Shown piece after piece: positions 14,595 through 22,712 of a DNA stretch of 42,714 nucleotides. Each line of letters starts with the position of its first letter. Position 1 is the stretch's first letter. This DNA is from Leptolyngbyaceae cyanobacterium HOT.MB2.61 (GTDB lineage: Bacteria; Cyanobacteriota; Cyanobacteriia; Leptolyngbyales; Leptolyngbyaceae): contig JAIMBL010000015.1 in NCBI GenBank assembly GCA_023511615.1, forward strand, positions 1-42,714, read 5' to 3'. The notes beneath the pieces were generated by a model, which saw nothing but the letters and a program-made list of their open reading frames with translations, had not been told where the DNA came from and made no database searches. The translations under genes were made by a program, and so were the position numbers.

Positions 14595-16703
14595 TCAAAA
14601 TGGAACATCATCGTCGGCTTCCTCCTCTTCACCAGCCGTGGCCCACTTAGTTGCGTCTGATTCAAAGGTTTTGGTGGGTTCGGCAGAATCCAGCTCTGCA
14701 ATTTCAAAAACATCCTCGCTGTCGCTGACGACTTTACCAGCAAAAAATTCTGCTAATTGTTTGGCAGCCCGCACTGCTTCATCCTCTTCCCAGGAGTTTA
14801 CTGGCGACTTTGCTGAACTGTCAGCTTTTTTCTTTCCAATTCCTTCATTAACTGCTGGAGATGGAGCTTCTGGAGAGGAATTTGCCTCTGGTGGGGCAGT
14901 TGATCGGGTGGATTGGGTACTGAACGTTGACTTCCGGGCTGGAGGAGGGTTTGAGTTTTTGGCAAATGGTTCAGCATCCTCTGACGCGTCTGAAACGTCC
15001 CTTGCAGGTGCTGATAAGGGGGAGCTTTCAGCGGAACTGGCTTTAGCCCCAGAGGGACTCGCAACTTCCAGACGGACTCTTACCTTCTGCTGAAAAACCT
15101 CTGTAAACGCCTTTTCAATGTTTTTCACCTGGTTTTGCGCAATTTTCACCAGCTTGTCAGAGCTGATGCCAATTCGCACTTCCTGACCATCGAAGCCCAA
15201 CAACCGACCATGCTCATTTAACAACGCTTTGCTGAGGGGGTGAAGATGGGCAATAATCTGCTGCCAAATCTGACCCAGATTGGTATCAACGGGTTGATCG
15301 TTCGTTACCCCGGCAAGTTCTGCGGCTGTGACGGGTTGTGGGTCAGGAACAGTTTTGTCCTTGAGATCCCCCCCCTCCTCTTCTGCTTGAAACTGGTTGT
15401 TTGATGGGGCTGACGTCTGGGAAGGAGTTGGTTGTTCTGCTGGCGATTGGGCGGCGATCGCCACTGTCGACTGAGCAGGCTGAGCGTTAGTGAGTGCAGG
15501 GCTTTCAGCCACCATTCCTGCTTTAGATACCACTGATTTCTGGGAAATGGATTGCCCTTCTGCCAACCCGTTCGATGGTCTCGCCCCAATCAACCCCTCC
15601 CCCAACGGTCTGACCGCTGATGGTAACAGTCCCATTAATGTAATTTCCAACCAGAGTCGGGGCTGGGTTGTGTTTTTGAGTTGAGCTTCACAACTACGCA
15701 GATGCTGTTGCCCTGCCAGGATGGTTCTGGTATCCAGAGTTTGGGCAAATTCGCACAGTTTCGACCAGGTGGGTGCTGTCAGCGCAACCAGATCGTTTCG
15801 GTCAGGGGCGGTTTTGGCAATCAGTAAATCTCTGAAGAAGCTGGCCAGGTTTTGCAGCACGATGAGGGGTTCCCGCCCCCGATCCATGAGGCGACGGGTG
15901 CTGTTGAGCAGGGCTTCGGGGTTGTCTTGGGCGATCGCCTCCAGCAGGCTCATCAAATCCCGCTCTGGCACGGAACCCACCAGATCCCAAACCTTCTCAA
16001 CGGTGACTTCTTCTGCTAGCAAACTGAGCTGGTCTAACAGGCTTTCAGCATCCCGCAACCCACCCTGAGAAATTTGCGCTACCAGAGTAATCGCATCCTC
16101 AGTAATGGCAATGGCTTCTTTATTAGCAATTTTGCGCAGGTGCGTTACCATTGCATCCAGCGGAATCCGGCGAAAATCAAACCGTTGACAGCGAGAAATG
16201 ATTGTCGGCAGCACTCGCTGGGGATCGGTGGTCGCCAGTATAAAGACAATGCGGTCGGGGGGTTCTTCCAGCGTTTTGAGCAGGGCATTAAACGCTGCCG
16301 TACTGAGCATGTGCACTTCATCAATGATATAGACCTTGTAGCGGCACTGCACTGGCGCAAACTGTGCCCGCTCAATCAGTTCCCGGATGTTGTCAACGCC
16401 GGTATTACTGGCTGCGTCAATTTCAATTACATCCAGGGCATTACTGTGGGCAATCGCTCGACACACCTCACACTGGCCACAGGGTTTCTCCGTTGGCGCA
16501 TCGTATTTGAGGCAGTTCAGCGATTTTGCCAGAATTCGAGCACTGGAGGTTTTGCCCGTTCCCCTGGCCCCGGTGAACAGGTAGGCCGGGGCAATTCGCT
16601 GTTGCTGGATCGCGTGGATGAGGGTCGCCGCGATCGCCTCCTGCCCCACCAGATCTGCGAAGGTCTGGGGTCGATATTTGTGGTGCAGCGGTTGATAGCT
16701 CAT
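14595..16703 (-). CDS. dnaX: DNA polymerase III gamma/tau subunit
   Basis: 702 residues. The AAA+ clamp-loader module spans about 1-360: Walker A GARGTGKTSSAR (45-56), the zinc site with CLKYD...CGQCEVC, Walker B region IIDEVHMLS, TTDPQRVLPTIISRCQRFD as sensor 1 with the SRC arginine finger, and the helical collar domain. Residues about 370-480 and 550-640 are Pro/Ser/Ala-rich linkers around a compact segment (WQQIIAHLHPLSKALLNEHG). It loads the sliding clamp and links the polymerase. No intein is present, unlike the dnaX genes of some cyanobacteria. No frameshift site in a place that would yield a gamma-length product was seen. Confidence 0.95.
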   Translation of the reverse strand: MSYQPLHHKYRPQTFADLVGQEAIAATLIHAIQQQRIAPAYLFTGARGTGKTSSARILAKSLNCLKYDAPTEKPCGQCEVCRAIAHSNALDVIEIDAASNTGVDNIRELIERAQFAPVQCRYKVYIIDEVHMLSTAAFNALLKTLEEPPDRIVFILATTDPQRVLPTIISRCQRFDFRRIPLDAMVTHLRKIANKEAIAITEDAITLVAQISQGGLRDAESLLDQLSLLAEEVTVEKVWDLVGSVPERDLMSLLEAIAQDNPEALLNSTRRLMDRGREPLIVLQNLASFFRDLLIAKTAPDRNDLVALTAPTWSKLCEFAQTLDTRTILAGQQHLRSCEAQLKNTTQPRLWLEITLMGLLPSAVRPLGEGLIGARPSNGLAEGQSISQKSVVSKAGMVAESPALTNAQPAQSTVAIAAQSPAEQPTPSQTSAPSNNQFQAEEEGGDLKDKTVPDPQPVTAAELAGVTNDQPVDTNLGQIWQQIIAHLHPLSKALLNEHGRLLGFDGQEVRIGISSDKLVKIAQNQVKNIEKAFTEVFQQKVRVRLEVASPSGAKASSAESSPLSAPARDVSDASEDAEPFAKNSNPPPARKSTFSTQSTRSTAPPEANSSPEAPSPAVNEGIGKKKADSSAKSPVNSWEEDEAVRAAKQLAEFFAGKVVSDSEDVFEIAELDSAEPTKTFESDATKWATAGEEEEADDDVPF

Positions 16704-16788
16704 TGGGTCTCCAGCAAACCCCTATTTTTTTAGGGTAAGGGACAGAGGGGGAAAGGCAAGAGGAATAGCGATAGGGGGCATGCAGTGT

Positions 16789-16944
16789 ATGAGAATTTAT
16801 TACGACCCCGACAAGCCTGCGATCGTTCCTGATGGCTTTCTGAGTTTGGGGGTGCAGCGAATTGTGGATAAAGAGCTCCGCCTGAGCTACGTAATGTGGG
16901 AAGAGAACAATATCCCGCCTGTTTTTGTTCTGGAAGTTGTTTGA
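16789..16944 (+). pseudogene. Remnant of a Uma2-family (DUF820) nuclease gene
   Basis: A 51-codon frame (54 from ATG 16780) beginning MRIYYDPDKPAIVPDGFLSL and containing LRLSYVMWEEN and FVLEVV. This order matches the central part of cyanobacterial Uma2 proteins (PD-(D/E)XK-like fold): the VPD aspartate, the SYV.WEE strand and the xLEVV strand with the catalytic glutamate. A full protein has about 190 residues, so the N-terminal third and everything after LEVV are missing; the downstream bases give no matching peptide in any frame. AGGGGG lies just upstream, so it could still be translated. It is best read as a decayed fragment. Confidence 0.6.
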
Positions 16945-17002
16945 ACAGGAGCGCTAACGTGCTGAACGGTTAGCCGCTCGATTGTGAGAATTAAATATCG
17001 AT

Positions 17003-17029
17003 CCAGAAGCTTTCTAAAAGCGGTTCTGG
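17003..17029 (+). terminator. Hairpin after the Uma2 remnant
   Basis: CCAGAAGCTTT pairs with AAAGC and TTCTGG, with a 2-nt bulge and a 3-nt loop. An A-rich run follows on the plus strand rather than a T-run, so termination is uncertain. Confidence 0.3.
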
Positions 17030-17037
17030 GTAAAAAA

Positions 17038-17132
17038 TATACCAACCTAAATTGCGCATGTGGCAGGTCAATTTACGAAACCAGCGATTGCAACGATTTC
17101 CCAATCCAAAATCTAAAATCCAAATTGGTATA
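17038..17132 (-). repeat. Repeat family C, copy 1
   Basis: 95 bp bounded by TATACCAA and its complement TTGGTATA. Inside is the phrase CCAATCCAAAATCTAAAATC, the reverse complement of the one at 39291 onward in copy 2. It is non-coding and MITE-like, and lies between the Uma2 remnant and the pterin dehydratase gene. Confidence 0.7.
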
Positions 17133-17204
17133 CTACTTGGTCTGTGGAATGCAAGGCGCAACCTGTGCGGCTCCTCCATTAGCGCTTTAGAAGTCTCGTT
17201 AGCT

Positions 17205-17666
17205 TTACTTTGCCAGTTCATTCGCCTTCCTGGCGAGATCCACATCCAACCGGGTGATGCCGCCAGAATCGTGGGTTGTCAGGTCTATGGTGACCCGATT
17301 GTAGACATTGAACCATTCCGGGTGGTGTCCCATCGATTCGGCCACCAGTGCCACACTGGACATAAAACCAAAGGCTTCTACGAAGGACCCAAATTGATAC
17401 TGACGGTGAAGCTTGCCATCCTTAATGCTCCAACCATCAAGCTGGCTAAGGGCATCTTTTAACTCATCTTCGGAGAGGCGAGGGGCGCTCATAGCATACT
17501 CCTGGACATTCGATTGGGGCGCAGACAAAGACATCGTGGTAGAATGAGCACTCATCGACATGGTCTGGCTGGTAAGAAGGGCGATCGCACCCACAAAAAC
17601 CAGCAGCCCAGCAAAAAAGGGTCTGGACAGCGAATTGTGCCAAAAGCAATGAAGAACCTTCTTCAT
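17205..17666 (-). CDS. 4a-hydroxytetrahydrobiopterin dehydratase (PCD/DCoH)
   Basis: 153 residues; the catalytic domain is about 60-153. It has the family pattern [15 protein letters not shown], then [19 protein letters not shown] (the paired catalytic histidines), then [17 protein letters not shown] dehydrates 4a-hydroxy-tetrahydropterin to recycle the cofactor; in bacteria without phenylalanine hydroxylase its substrate is unclear. The first 58 residues are extra for the family: a basic start, a hydrophobic run [15 protein letters not shown] (17-31) and a Met/Ser-rich linker, resembling a signal peptide. An internal ATG at 17490-17492 has AGGAG 6 nt before it and would give a standard 95-residue cytosolic enzyme. 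Both starts are possible. The STAS gene ends 36 bp upstream. Confidence 0.85.
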   Translation of the reverse strand: MKKVLHCFWHNSLSRPFFAGLLVFVGAIALLTSQTMSMSAHSTTMSLSAPQSNVQEYAMSAPRLSEDELKDALSQLDGWSIKDGKLHRQYQFGSFVEAFGFMSSVALVAESMGHHPEWFNVYNRVTIDLTTHDSGGITRLDVDLARKANELAK

Positions 17667-17701
17667 AGTAATTGTCTCATAAGCACAGGCTCGCCGCCTG
17701 T

Positions 17702-18055
17702 TTAGCTCTTGACGTTCTCAATCGCAGCTTCAACCGAACTTTGTAAAGAAAGAAATTGCTCTAAGCGAACAAGCTTCACCGTTTGTGTAACGCGGGGATT
17801 GGTGACAATTTGCAACGTGCCTTCCGCTGTTTGAGCTTTTTTGGCAAGCTGAACCAATGCTCCCAAGCCCGAACTGTCTACGAAATCAATCTTCGACAAG
17901 TCCAAAATAATGTTCCTGGGCCCCTCTTCGACACACTTACCCATCACTTTACGAAAGGTGGGCTCAGAGAAGGCGTCCAAAAGACCCGTGAGGCGAAATA
18001 ACTGATAATTATCCTTGACTTCACGCGTGCCTCTTAAGCTGACAGTCAAGGTCAA
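17702..18055 (-). CDS. STAS-domain anti-sigma factor antagonist
   Basis: 117 residues forming one STAS domain of the SpoIIAA/RsbV type. The phosphorylation loop is [15 protein letters not shown] (about 60-74), with the DSSG serine present. Such proteins bind a partner-switch kinase or anti-sigma factor and are released by phosphorylation. No kinase or phosphatase partner is adjacent. The start is uncertain: the frame opens at TTG 18053-18055 with AGGAGGG 16 nt upstream, and a second TTG follows two codons later; no ATG fits. The pterin dehydratase gene follows closely on the same strand. Confidence 0.85.
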   Translation of the reverse strand: MTLTVSLRGTREVKDNYQLFRLTGLLDAFSEPTFRKVMGKCVEEGPRNIILDLSKIDFVDSSGLGALVQLAKKAQTAEGTLQIVTNPRVTQTVKLVRLEQFLSLQSSVEAAIENVKS

Positions 18056-18460
18056 TGGCTCAGGAATAGAACCCTCCTAGCTTTTCAGTCCTAAATTCGA
18101 CGCTTCAGTATACATCCCAGTGAGAGGATTTGCTACCGCGAGTCTATCTGAAGTTTCAATATATTAGCGAAGAATTGTGCAAGTGGGGAATTGAATAGGA
18201 TGTGAGCCATTATGTGTTGTTATGACAACCTTTCAGTAAATAGCCATACATCCTTAACTGCAAGGAGAAGGAGTGGAGGCGCAGCTCCGGGTAGGGAGTT
18301 TCACCCCCTCCACGCCTGAAATTACCCGAAATTATCCTTGATTAAGTTGGGCCTGGCTACTTAATAGATATTACCCAAAGGTGAAGTTTGGCAAAACTAC
18401 TCCGGTTGGGAGTACCCTCTTCGGATAGCCTGGACTGAGTGCATCTTTTAAGGCTCCAAA
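18056..18460. other. 405-bp divergent control region
   Basis: This lies between the STAS gene (minus) and the SH3b gene (plus). Around 18273-18314 GTGGAGG and CCTCCAC form an imperfect long-loop inverted repeat. Otherwise it is AT-rich with no open frame or recognised operator; the promoters of both genes should lie here. Confidence 0.4.
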
Positions 18461-19165
18461 ATGACTGATGTTCGTAAAGTTGCCCTGTTGATGGGGGCAG
18501 GTTTGCTGCTTTTTGGAGCAACAGCGGGGATCACTTCTGCCATTTTGTATGCCCATCCTTCCCTGTTGTCTTCCTTAAAAATCTTTTCCAAACCTGACCC
18601 CAAATTGGTTTGTAAAACAATTGCCACCGACCCCAATCCACCCCTCAATGTCCGCTCTAGCCCAGTTTCTGCACCTGACAATATCGTTGGGCGATTAAGA
18701 AATGGGACTCAGCTTAAAGTGGTGGATGAGAATGAAGGGTGGTTGCGGGTCGTTAGCCCAATTGAAGGCTGGGTGTACAAGGATTTGACGGTCACAACCT
18801 GTGTTCCAGAAACCATCGCGCAGGCGGTTGCTAAATCACCGGATAATGGAGAAGCGGTGTTGAAAGATGCCACGGAATTTTATCAGGCCGGTAACCTGAA
18901 GGCGGCGATCGCTCTCGCTCAAACAATCCCTACCAATAGTTCTGCCTACTATGCGGCGCAGGGAGCCATTAACCAGTGGCAACAAGATTGGAAGACTGCC
19001 GAAGCAGACTATTACGCTGCTCAAAAAGCTTTTAAGGAAGGGAGATGGCAGGACGTGCTGGAAAAGGTCCGCAATTTTCCCAGCAACCGTTACTGGCGGG
19101 CCCGGTTGACTCCTCTGGTACAGGCAGCCATTAAGCAACAGCAGCAACAGCAGCAGCGGAAGTAG
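18461..19165 (+). CDS. Membrane-anchored SH3b-domain protein
   Basis: 234 residues. An N-terminal membrane segment (VALLMGAGLLLFGATAGITS, about 7-26) is followed by a bacterial SH3 domain (about 62-110) with LNVRSSP, IVGRLRNGTQLKV and GWLRVVSPIEGWVYKD, typical of SH3b modules that bind cell-wall or periplasmic ligands. Residues 125-225 are helical and alanine-rich, resembling TPR-like pairs, and the end is a glutamine run (seven Q before RK). The protein should face the periplasm. It converges on the anti-sigma gene with a 15-bp gap. The exact role is unknown. Confidence 0.8.
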   Translation: MTDVRKVALLMGAGLLLFGATAGITSAILYAHPSLLSSLKIFSKPDPKLVCKTIATDPNPPLNVRSSPVSAPDNIVGRLRNGTQLKVVDENEGWLRVVSPIEGWVYKDLTVTTCVPETIAQAVAKSPDNGEAVLKDATEFYQAGNLKAAIALAQTIPTNSSAYYAAQGAINQWQQDWKTAEADYYAAQKAFKEGRWQDVLEKVRNFPSNRYWRARLTPLVQAAIKQQQQQQQRK

Positions 19166-19180
19166 GGTTGTTTTGAATTT

Positions 19181-19948
19181 CTAAATCCTGCCAGTCATCA
19201 CCTGCCGACCTCTGACCTCCAGAGGGGCAGAGATAGAATCGACTGTTACAAAAATTCCAGTTGCTTTGACACCCTTGGGAGGCGTTTTAGGTGGATTCAG
19301 GCGAATGAATACAGTTCCCTCGGCATTAGTGTTGAATTCGCCGCAGAAAAGCGTTTCCCCATTTTTTAGGGTCAGCCACATGCGATAAATCTGATCGGGT
19401 GGCAGGGGTGGTAAGTTTCCCAGGGAAATGATGACCTCCTGCCATTGACCAGGAGTAAACAGTAACGTTCCAGCTGCAGCCGAGTTTCCCTCGCCCTTGA
19501 GGGCAATCAGGCGACTGTTGGGACGTTGCAGAATGGCTCCTACCTGTTCTATGTCTGTCCGTCGGGCCAGACTGAGTTGCCGGCGCAACCAGAAATTGTC
19601 TATCCCCAGCAACAAAGCGACGAATAGGGCAGCGGCAGCCACCAGTTTGCTCCAGGGAAAGGGGTGCGATCGCCCCCCTTCTGGCTCAACAGAGATTATG
19701 GCAGAGATTGAGTGTGCCATCAGAATTTGGTCTAACAGTTGGGGGGGAGGAGTCAGCTTTGGTAGGGCGTGGGGCATTAGCCGGAAACTTACCTGCATGG
19801 CTTTAACTTCTTCCAGCAGATCAGGGCGTTGTTGCAGCAGTTGTTCAAACTGGTGGATTTCGTCTGCACTCAGATCGCCCAGCACATATCCTGCTGCCAG
19901 TTCTTTTTCCTCTTCTGACGGTGACTGCGACATGTTGCTTTCCTTCAT
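19181..19948 (-). CDS. Anti-sigma factor (RskA-like)
   Basis: 255 residues. The cytosolic N-terminus (ELAAGYVLGDLSADEIHQFE, about 15-34) resembles the sigma-binding helix bundle of RskA-type anti-sigma factors. A membrane segment (LVAAAALFVALLLGI) lies near 107-121, and a C-terminal periplasmic RskA domain has VIISLGNLPPLPPDQIYRMW and VFVTVDS-like strands. It probably holds the ECF sigma factor inactive at the membrane until a signal triggers proteolysis. It overlaps the sigma gene by 4 nt (19945-19948), so translation is coupled. A second ATG five codons in is an alternative start. Confidence 0.88.
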   Translation of the reverse strand: MKESNMSQSPSEEEKELAAGYVLGDLSADEIHQFEQLLQQRPDLLEEVKAMQVSFRLMPHALPKLTPPPQLLDQILMAHSISAIISVEPEGGRSHPFPWSKLVAAAALFVALLLGIDNFWLRRQLSLARRTDIEQVGAILQRPNSRLIALKGEGNSAAAGTLLFTPGQWQEVIISLGNLPPLPPDQIYRMWLTLKNGETLFCGEFNTNAEGTVFIRLNPPKTPPKGVKATGIFVTVDSISAPLEVRGRQVMTGRI

Positions 19949-20514
19949 CCGACTGCGTCCCCCAGCAGTTCTCGTAATTTGAGTAAGCCTTTGCGAGCGT
20001 TGGTTTTCACGGTTCCCAGAGGCATCCCCAACTGGTGGGCAATTTCAGCCTGACTGATTCCTTGATAAAAGTTCATTTCTAAGATTTTGCGTTGATTTTC
20101 TGTCAGTTGGGACAGAGCCTGCCGCAAAGTTTCTTCCTGTTCGGTCAAAGATGCCTGCTCCAGGGGAGTGGGGGGAATTGATTCACCCACTCCCCTGTTT
20201 TGTTGCAACCGCCGTAAAGAGCGCTGGTGGCTACTTCGGCTTTCGAGTTTATTGATTGCTCGCGATCGCGTGATCACGCTGAGATAGGTACTCAGGGCCG
20301 CACGCTCAGGGTCAAACTTCTCCTGTTGCCAGAAATTAAGAAACACTTCCTGGGTCAGGTCCTCTGCTTCACTGGGTTGATTTAAAATCCTGAGCGCCAG
20401 GGTGTAAACCAGCCCACTATAACGTTCATAGAGAATTCGGAGAGCTTCTTGCTGACCAGCTCTCAAACTACAAATTAGCTCAGCATCAGAGGCATCGGTG
20501 GATACGCGAGCCAT
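19945..20514 (-). CDS. ECF / group 3 sigma factor
   Basis: 189 residues. Region 2 is YERYSGLVYTLALRIL with the core-binding and -10 recognition segment SEAEDLTQEVFLNFWQ. Region 4 is LTENQRKILEMNFYQGISQA followed by the helix-turn-helix EIAHQLGMPLGTVKTNARKG. It lacks regions 1 and 3, as expected for the class (cyanobacterial SigG/SigH-like). It is cotranscribed with its anti-sigma factor. Two 36-bp direct repeats lie 35 and 106 bp upstream of the start and may be regulatory. Confidence 0.93.
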   Translation of the reverse strand: MARVSTDASDAELICSLRAGQQEALRILYERYSGLVYTLALRILNQPSEAEDLTQEVFLNFWQQEKFDPERAALSTYLSVITRSRAINKLESRSSHQRSLRRLQQNRGVGESIPPTPLEQASLTEQEETLRQALSQLTENQRKILEMNFYQGISQAEIAHQLGMPLGTVKTNARKGLLKLRELLGDAVG

Positions 20515-21102
20515 GAGTCAATGTAGAGGTAGAGTTTGCATTTATTGCCCATCCGAAAGCCCCATGTTTAGTGAGCATTGCCACTCCTTATACACCTGAT
20601 GCATAAGAGGCACCCATATCCATCCAAAAGCCCCATGGTTATCGAGCATTGCCACCCTATCTGGATTTGTCGCTATTCTAAATTGTTTGTGAACAGAGAG
20701 AGTTGTGAAAGCCTTTCCCTGACAGAAAAGTTTTTTCACAATCCAAATTTGCTACAGGCAATCGCAATCAGATGGGCTCTCAGCCGAGGGCATTATAGCC
20801 CGTCGAAATTTTCCCTGATTTTGTCAATTAAACAGTTTCAGCAATGGATGCTTCAATTCTCCGTTGTTTCAGATCAAAATTGTTTGACAGAAAACCAGTA
20901 CTTTTTGGCGTAAGTTTGACAGTCATGGAGGGGGGAGTCGGGAATGGTTGGTTGAGGGAAACCCCTGCACCCCCAACAAAACTTTCGTCTTGACGTGCTA
21001 GTACGCTGTCAAATTGAATTTGACGGTTAGCGAATACCCAGGAAGTTGATGGGGGTTAAATTTCGAGGGTCTGTGACCCATCAAAATTTTCCTGGCGGAA
21101 CA
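20515..21102. other. 588-bp region upstream of the sigma operon
   Basis: It contains the two 36-bp direct repeats and then AT-rich DNA. A 111-codon frame on the plus strand (20578-20913) has no recognisable motif and runs through the repeats, so I do not call it. Near the RTX stop there are short G/C-rich runs but no clear terminator. Confidence 0.4.
20549..20655. repeat. Two 36-bp direct repeats upstream of the sigma gene
   Basis: 20549-20584 and 20620-20655 match at 32 of 36 positions and share AAAGCCCCATG and GAGCATTGCCAC. The start-to-start distance is 71 bp. They lie in the sigma operon's upstream region. Open frames across them read the two copies in different frames, so conservation is not protein-driven. 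They may be operator sites or part of a dispersed repeat. Confidence 0.75.
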
Positions 21103-21939
21103 CTAGATCAGGCGGAAGTTCTTTTCAGAGAAGTTCGCCAGGTTTGCCCTGCCAGCGTCCCCTGATTGGTTCGCAAGATTGGCCAGCACACTGATATCCC
21201 CCCCATTGCCCAGGTCTTTAGAATAAACCAGCCGATTGATGCCCAGGGTGCTGTTGAAGTAGACGAACACTCCCGCATCGGCTGTAATGGCGTCGTTATC
21301 AGCGATCGCTTTTGCCGCTGCCGCCGCATTTGCAAAGGGATTGAGTAGCACTAGGACATTGGCATTGCTGGCAATTTCAGCCGCTATCCCTTTTTGAAAA
21401 ATGAGTTCATTGATGCCCAGATCTTCGCCATTAAAAAGGAACTGATCGGTTCCAATTGCAAAGTCAGCGACTGTATCGGGCATATTCAACACCTTAATTC
21501 CGGTTGTCGCATTGAGGTTAGGGGTACCATTGGCAAACACATTGCCGGAAAACAAAAAACCATCTGCCCCCCGTCCTCCAGTGAGGGTATCGACCCCTGC
21601 GCCGCCTATCAGAATGTCATTTCCACGCCCCCCGTTCAAAATATCGTTGCCAGAACCACCGTCTAAGAAATCGCGTCCACTTCCTCCCTTCAGGGTGTCA
21701 TTGCCTTCTTCTCCAAACAGAAAATCATGACCAGCATTGCCAAATAGGAAGTCGTTATTTTGCCCCCCTAAAATAATGTCAGAACTTCGCCGACCAAAAA
21801 TCCTATCGTCTCCAGCAAAGCCCAGAATTGTATCGCTGCGGTTCGTTCCAGTCAACTCGTCATTACCATTACTGCCGAGTAAGATGCTGTTACCAAAGGG
21901 GCTAGCCAGAGAAAAGCCTGCTGATAGCTTTTGTGCCAT
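21103..21939 (-). CDS. RTX-type calcium-binding protein
   Basis: 278 residues from ATG 21937-21939, which has AAGGAG 10 nt upstream; the frame stays open another 52 codons but the extension lacks such support. About nine glycine-rich nonapeptide units (GNDELTG, GDDRIFG, GNDTLKG, GNDILNG, GNDILIGGAG) span about 20-125 and should form a calcium-filled beta roll. The remaining 150 residues (FAIGTDQFLF, GVFVYFNSTLGINRLVYS) are typical of cyanobacterial RTX tails. It has no Sec signal, so export would be by a type I system, not encoded here. It is related in repeat only to haemolysins. Confidence 0.88.
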   Translation of the reverse strand: MAQKLSAGFSLASPFGNSILLGSNGNDELTGTNRSDTILGFAGDDRIFGRRSSDIILGGQNNDFLFGNAGHDFLFGEEGNDTLKGGSGRDFLDGGSGNDILNGGRGNDILIGGAGVDTLTGGRGADGFLFSGNVFANGTPNLNATTGIKVLNMPDTVADFAIGTDQFLFNGEDLGINELIFQKGIAAEIASNANVLVLLNPFANAAAAAKAIADNDAITADAGVFVYFNSTLGINRLVYSKDLGNGGDISVLANLANQSGDAGRANLANFSEKNFRLI

Positions 21940-21974
21940 ACTGAAATTACTCCTTATAATAAATTGCAATGAAT

Positions 21975-22000
21975 TTGCTGCAATGAGTGAGTTGCAGCAA
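21975..22000. promoter_or_regulatory. Perfect inverted repeat in the RTX leader
   Basis: TTGCTGCAA, an 8-nt spacer, then TTGCAGCAA, 36-61 bp before the RTX start codon. The 9-bp symmetry fits either a dimeric repressor site or a leader hairpin. The protein that would bind is not known. Confidence 0.45.
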
Positions 22001-22224
22001 AAGTAGACACAATCAGTCGTTTGCAAAGAACCTGTGTTGGCGTTGCTGATTCCGGGGATGAATTTAGAGTTGGATGAATTGAAACTTCCTTCCAATTCAT
22101 CCTGCTATTCGGTAACATCTCTGTGTTCTGTCCAGCCTGCTTTGAGGAGTGGTTGAAAATCCTCAAAAGTAGAACACGCACAGTTGTGAGCCGTCAGCAA
22201 CCTGTTGTCAGCCTGAGCGCAAGG

Positions 22225-22341
22225 CATAGCTCTAAGCAAATGCGTGAGGACATTGGGCTTAGAAGGGGAGGTGGGGGCGGTACCCCCAGCCAGGGGTTCC
22301 ACCTCTGCACCCCGTCCTAACCACAATGACTACCACTGTAT
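22225..22341 (+). repeat. Repeat family A, copy 2
   Basis: It aligns with copy 3 at 22598-22712 through GAGGACATTGG, GGTGGGGGC, CCAGGGGTTCCACC, TGCACCCCGTCCTAACC and ACAATGACTACC. The outer ends (CATAGC and CTGTATG) are more diverged than in copy 1. Confidence 0.8.
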
Positions 22342-22597
22342 GGACGCAATCTGCGATCGCAAAGGTGAGTGTTTACCGTTTGGGCGATCGCAAACAGTCT
22401 GTCTTTGAAAACCGAACTACCAGTGAATGGAGAACAGCTGCTCTGAATTTGTGGTGCAGTGTTTCCCAGACTCGCTAATGATTACAGGAGCCGGATAAAG
22501 ATGGATTTAAAGGGAAGTTTTGAGTTCTGCACCCAGAAAAACCAGGTGCGGGGTTCTGAAGGGTTTCAAACCCTGCCAAATCTGCCTGGCCAACTGC

Positions 22598-22712
22598 TAT
22601 AGCTTTATGCAGGTGCGTTAGGACATTGGAATTAGAGAGGGAGTGGGGGCTTCGCCCCCCGCCAGGGGTTCCACCCCTGCACCCCGTCCTAACCACAATG
22701 ACTACCGCTATG
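22598..22712 (+). repeat. Repeat family A, copy 3 (overlaps the cyclase 3' end)
   Basis: 115 bp from TATAGC to GCTATG with central hairpin GGGGGC TTC GCCCCC. Its right 24 bp (22689-22712) encode, on the minus strand, the last codons and stop codon of the receiver-adenylate cyclase. Confidence 0.82.

Larger units (their letters stand above)
21940..22688. other. 749-bp region with two repeat A copies
   Basis: This lies between the RTX start and the cyclase stop. It holds a perfect inverted repeat in the RTX leader (21975-22000) and two same-orientation copies of repeat family A (22225-22341 and 22598-22712). Between them is unique DNA with two HIP1 octamers. No gene is convincing. Confidence 0.6.

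Noticed and set aside
14815-14840. A-rich run in dnaX as a programmed frameshift site
   Set aside because: It lies near residue 625, far beyond where a gamma product would end, and the phase does not fit the X XXY YYZ rule.
16074-16733. 219-codon plus-strand frame
   Set aside because: Antisense to dnaX, which is certain; the product has no recognisable motif.
20578-20913. 111-codon plus-strand frame
   Set aside because: Runs through the 36-bp direct repeats, has no motif and no ribosome site.
21940-22095. N-terminal extension of the RTX protein
   Set aside because: The 52 extra codons lack any motif, and the internal ATG at 21937-21939 has AAGGAG in front.
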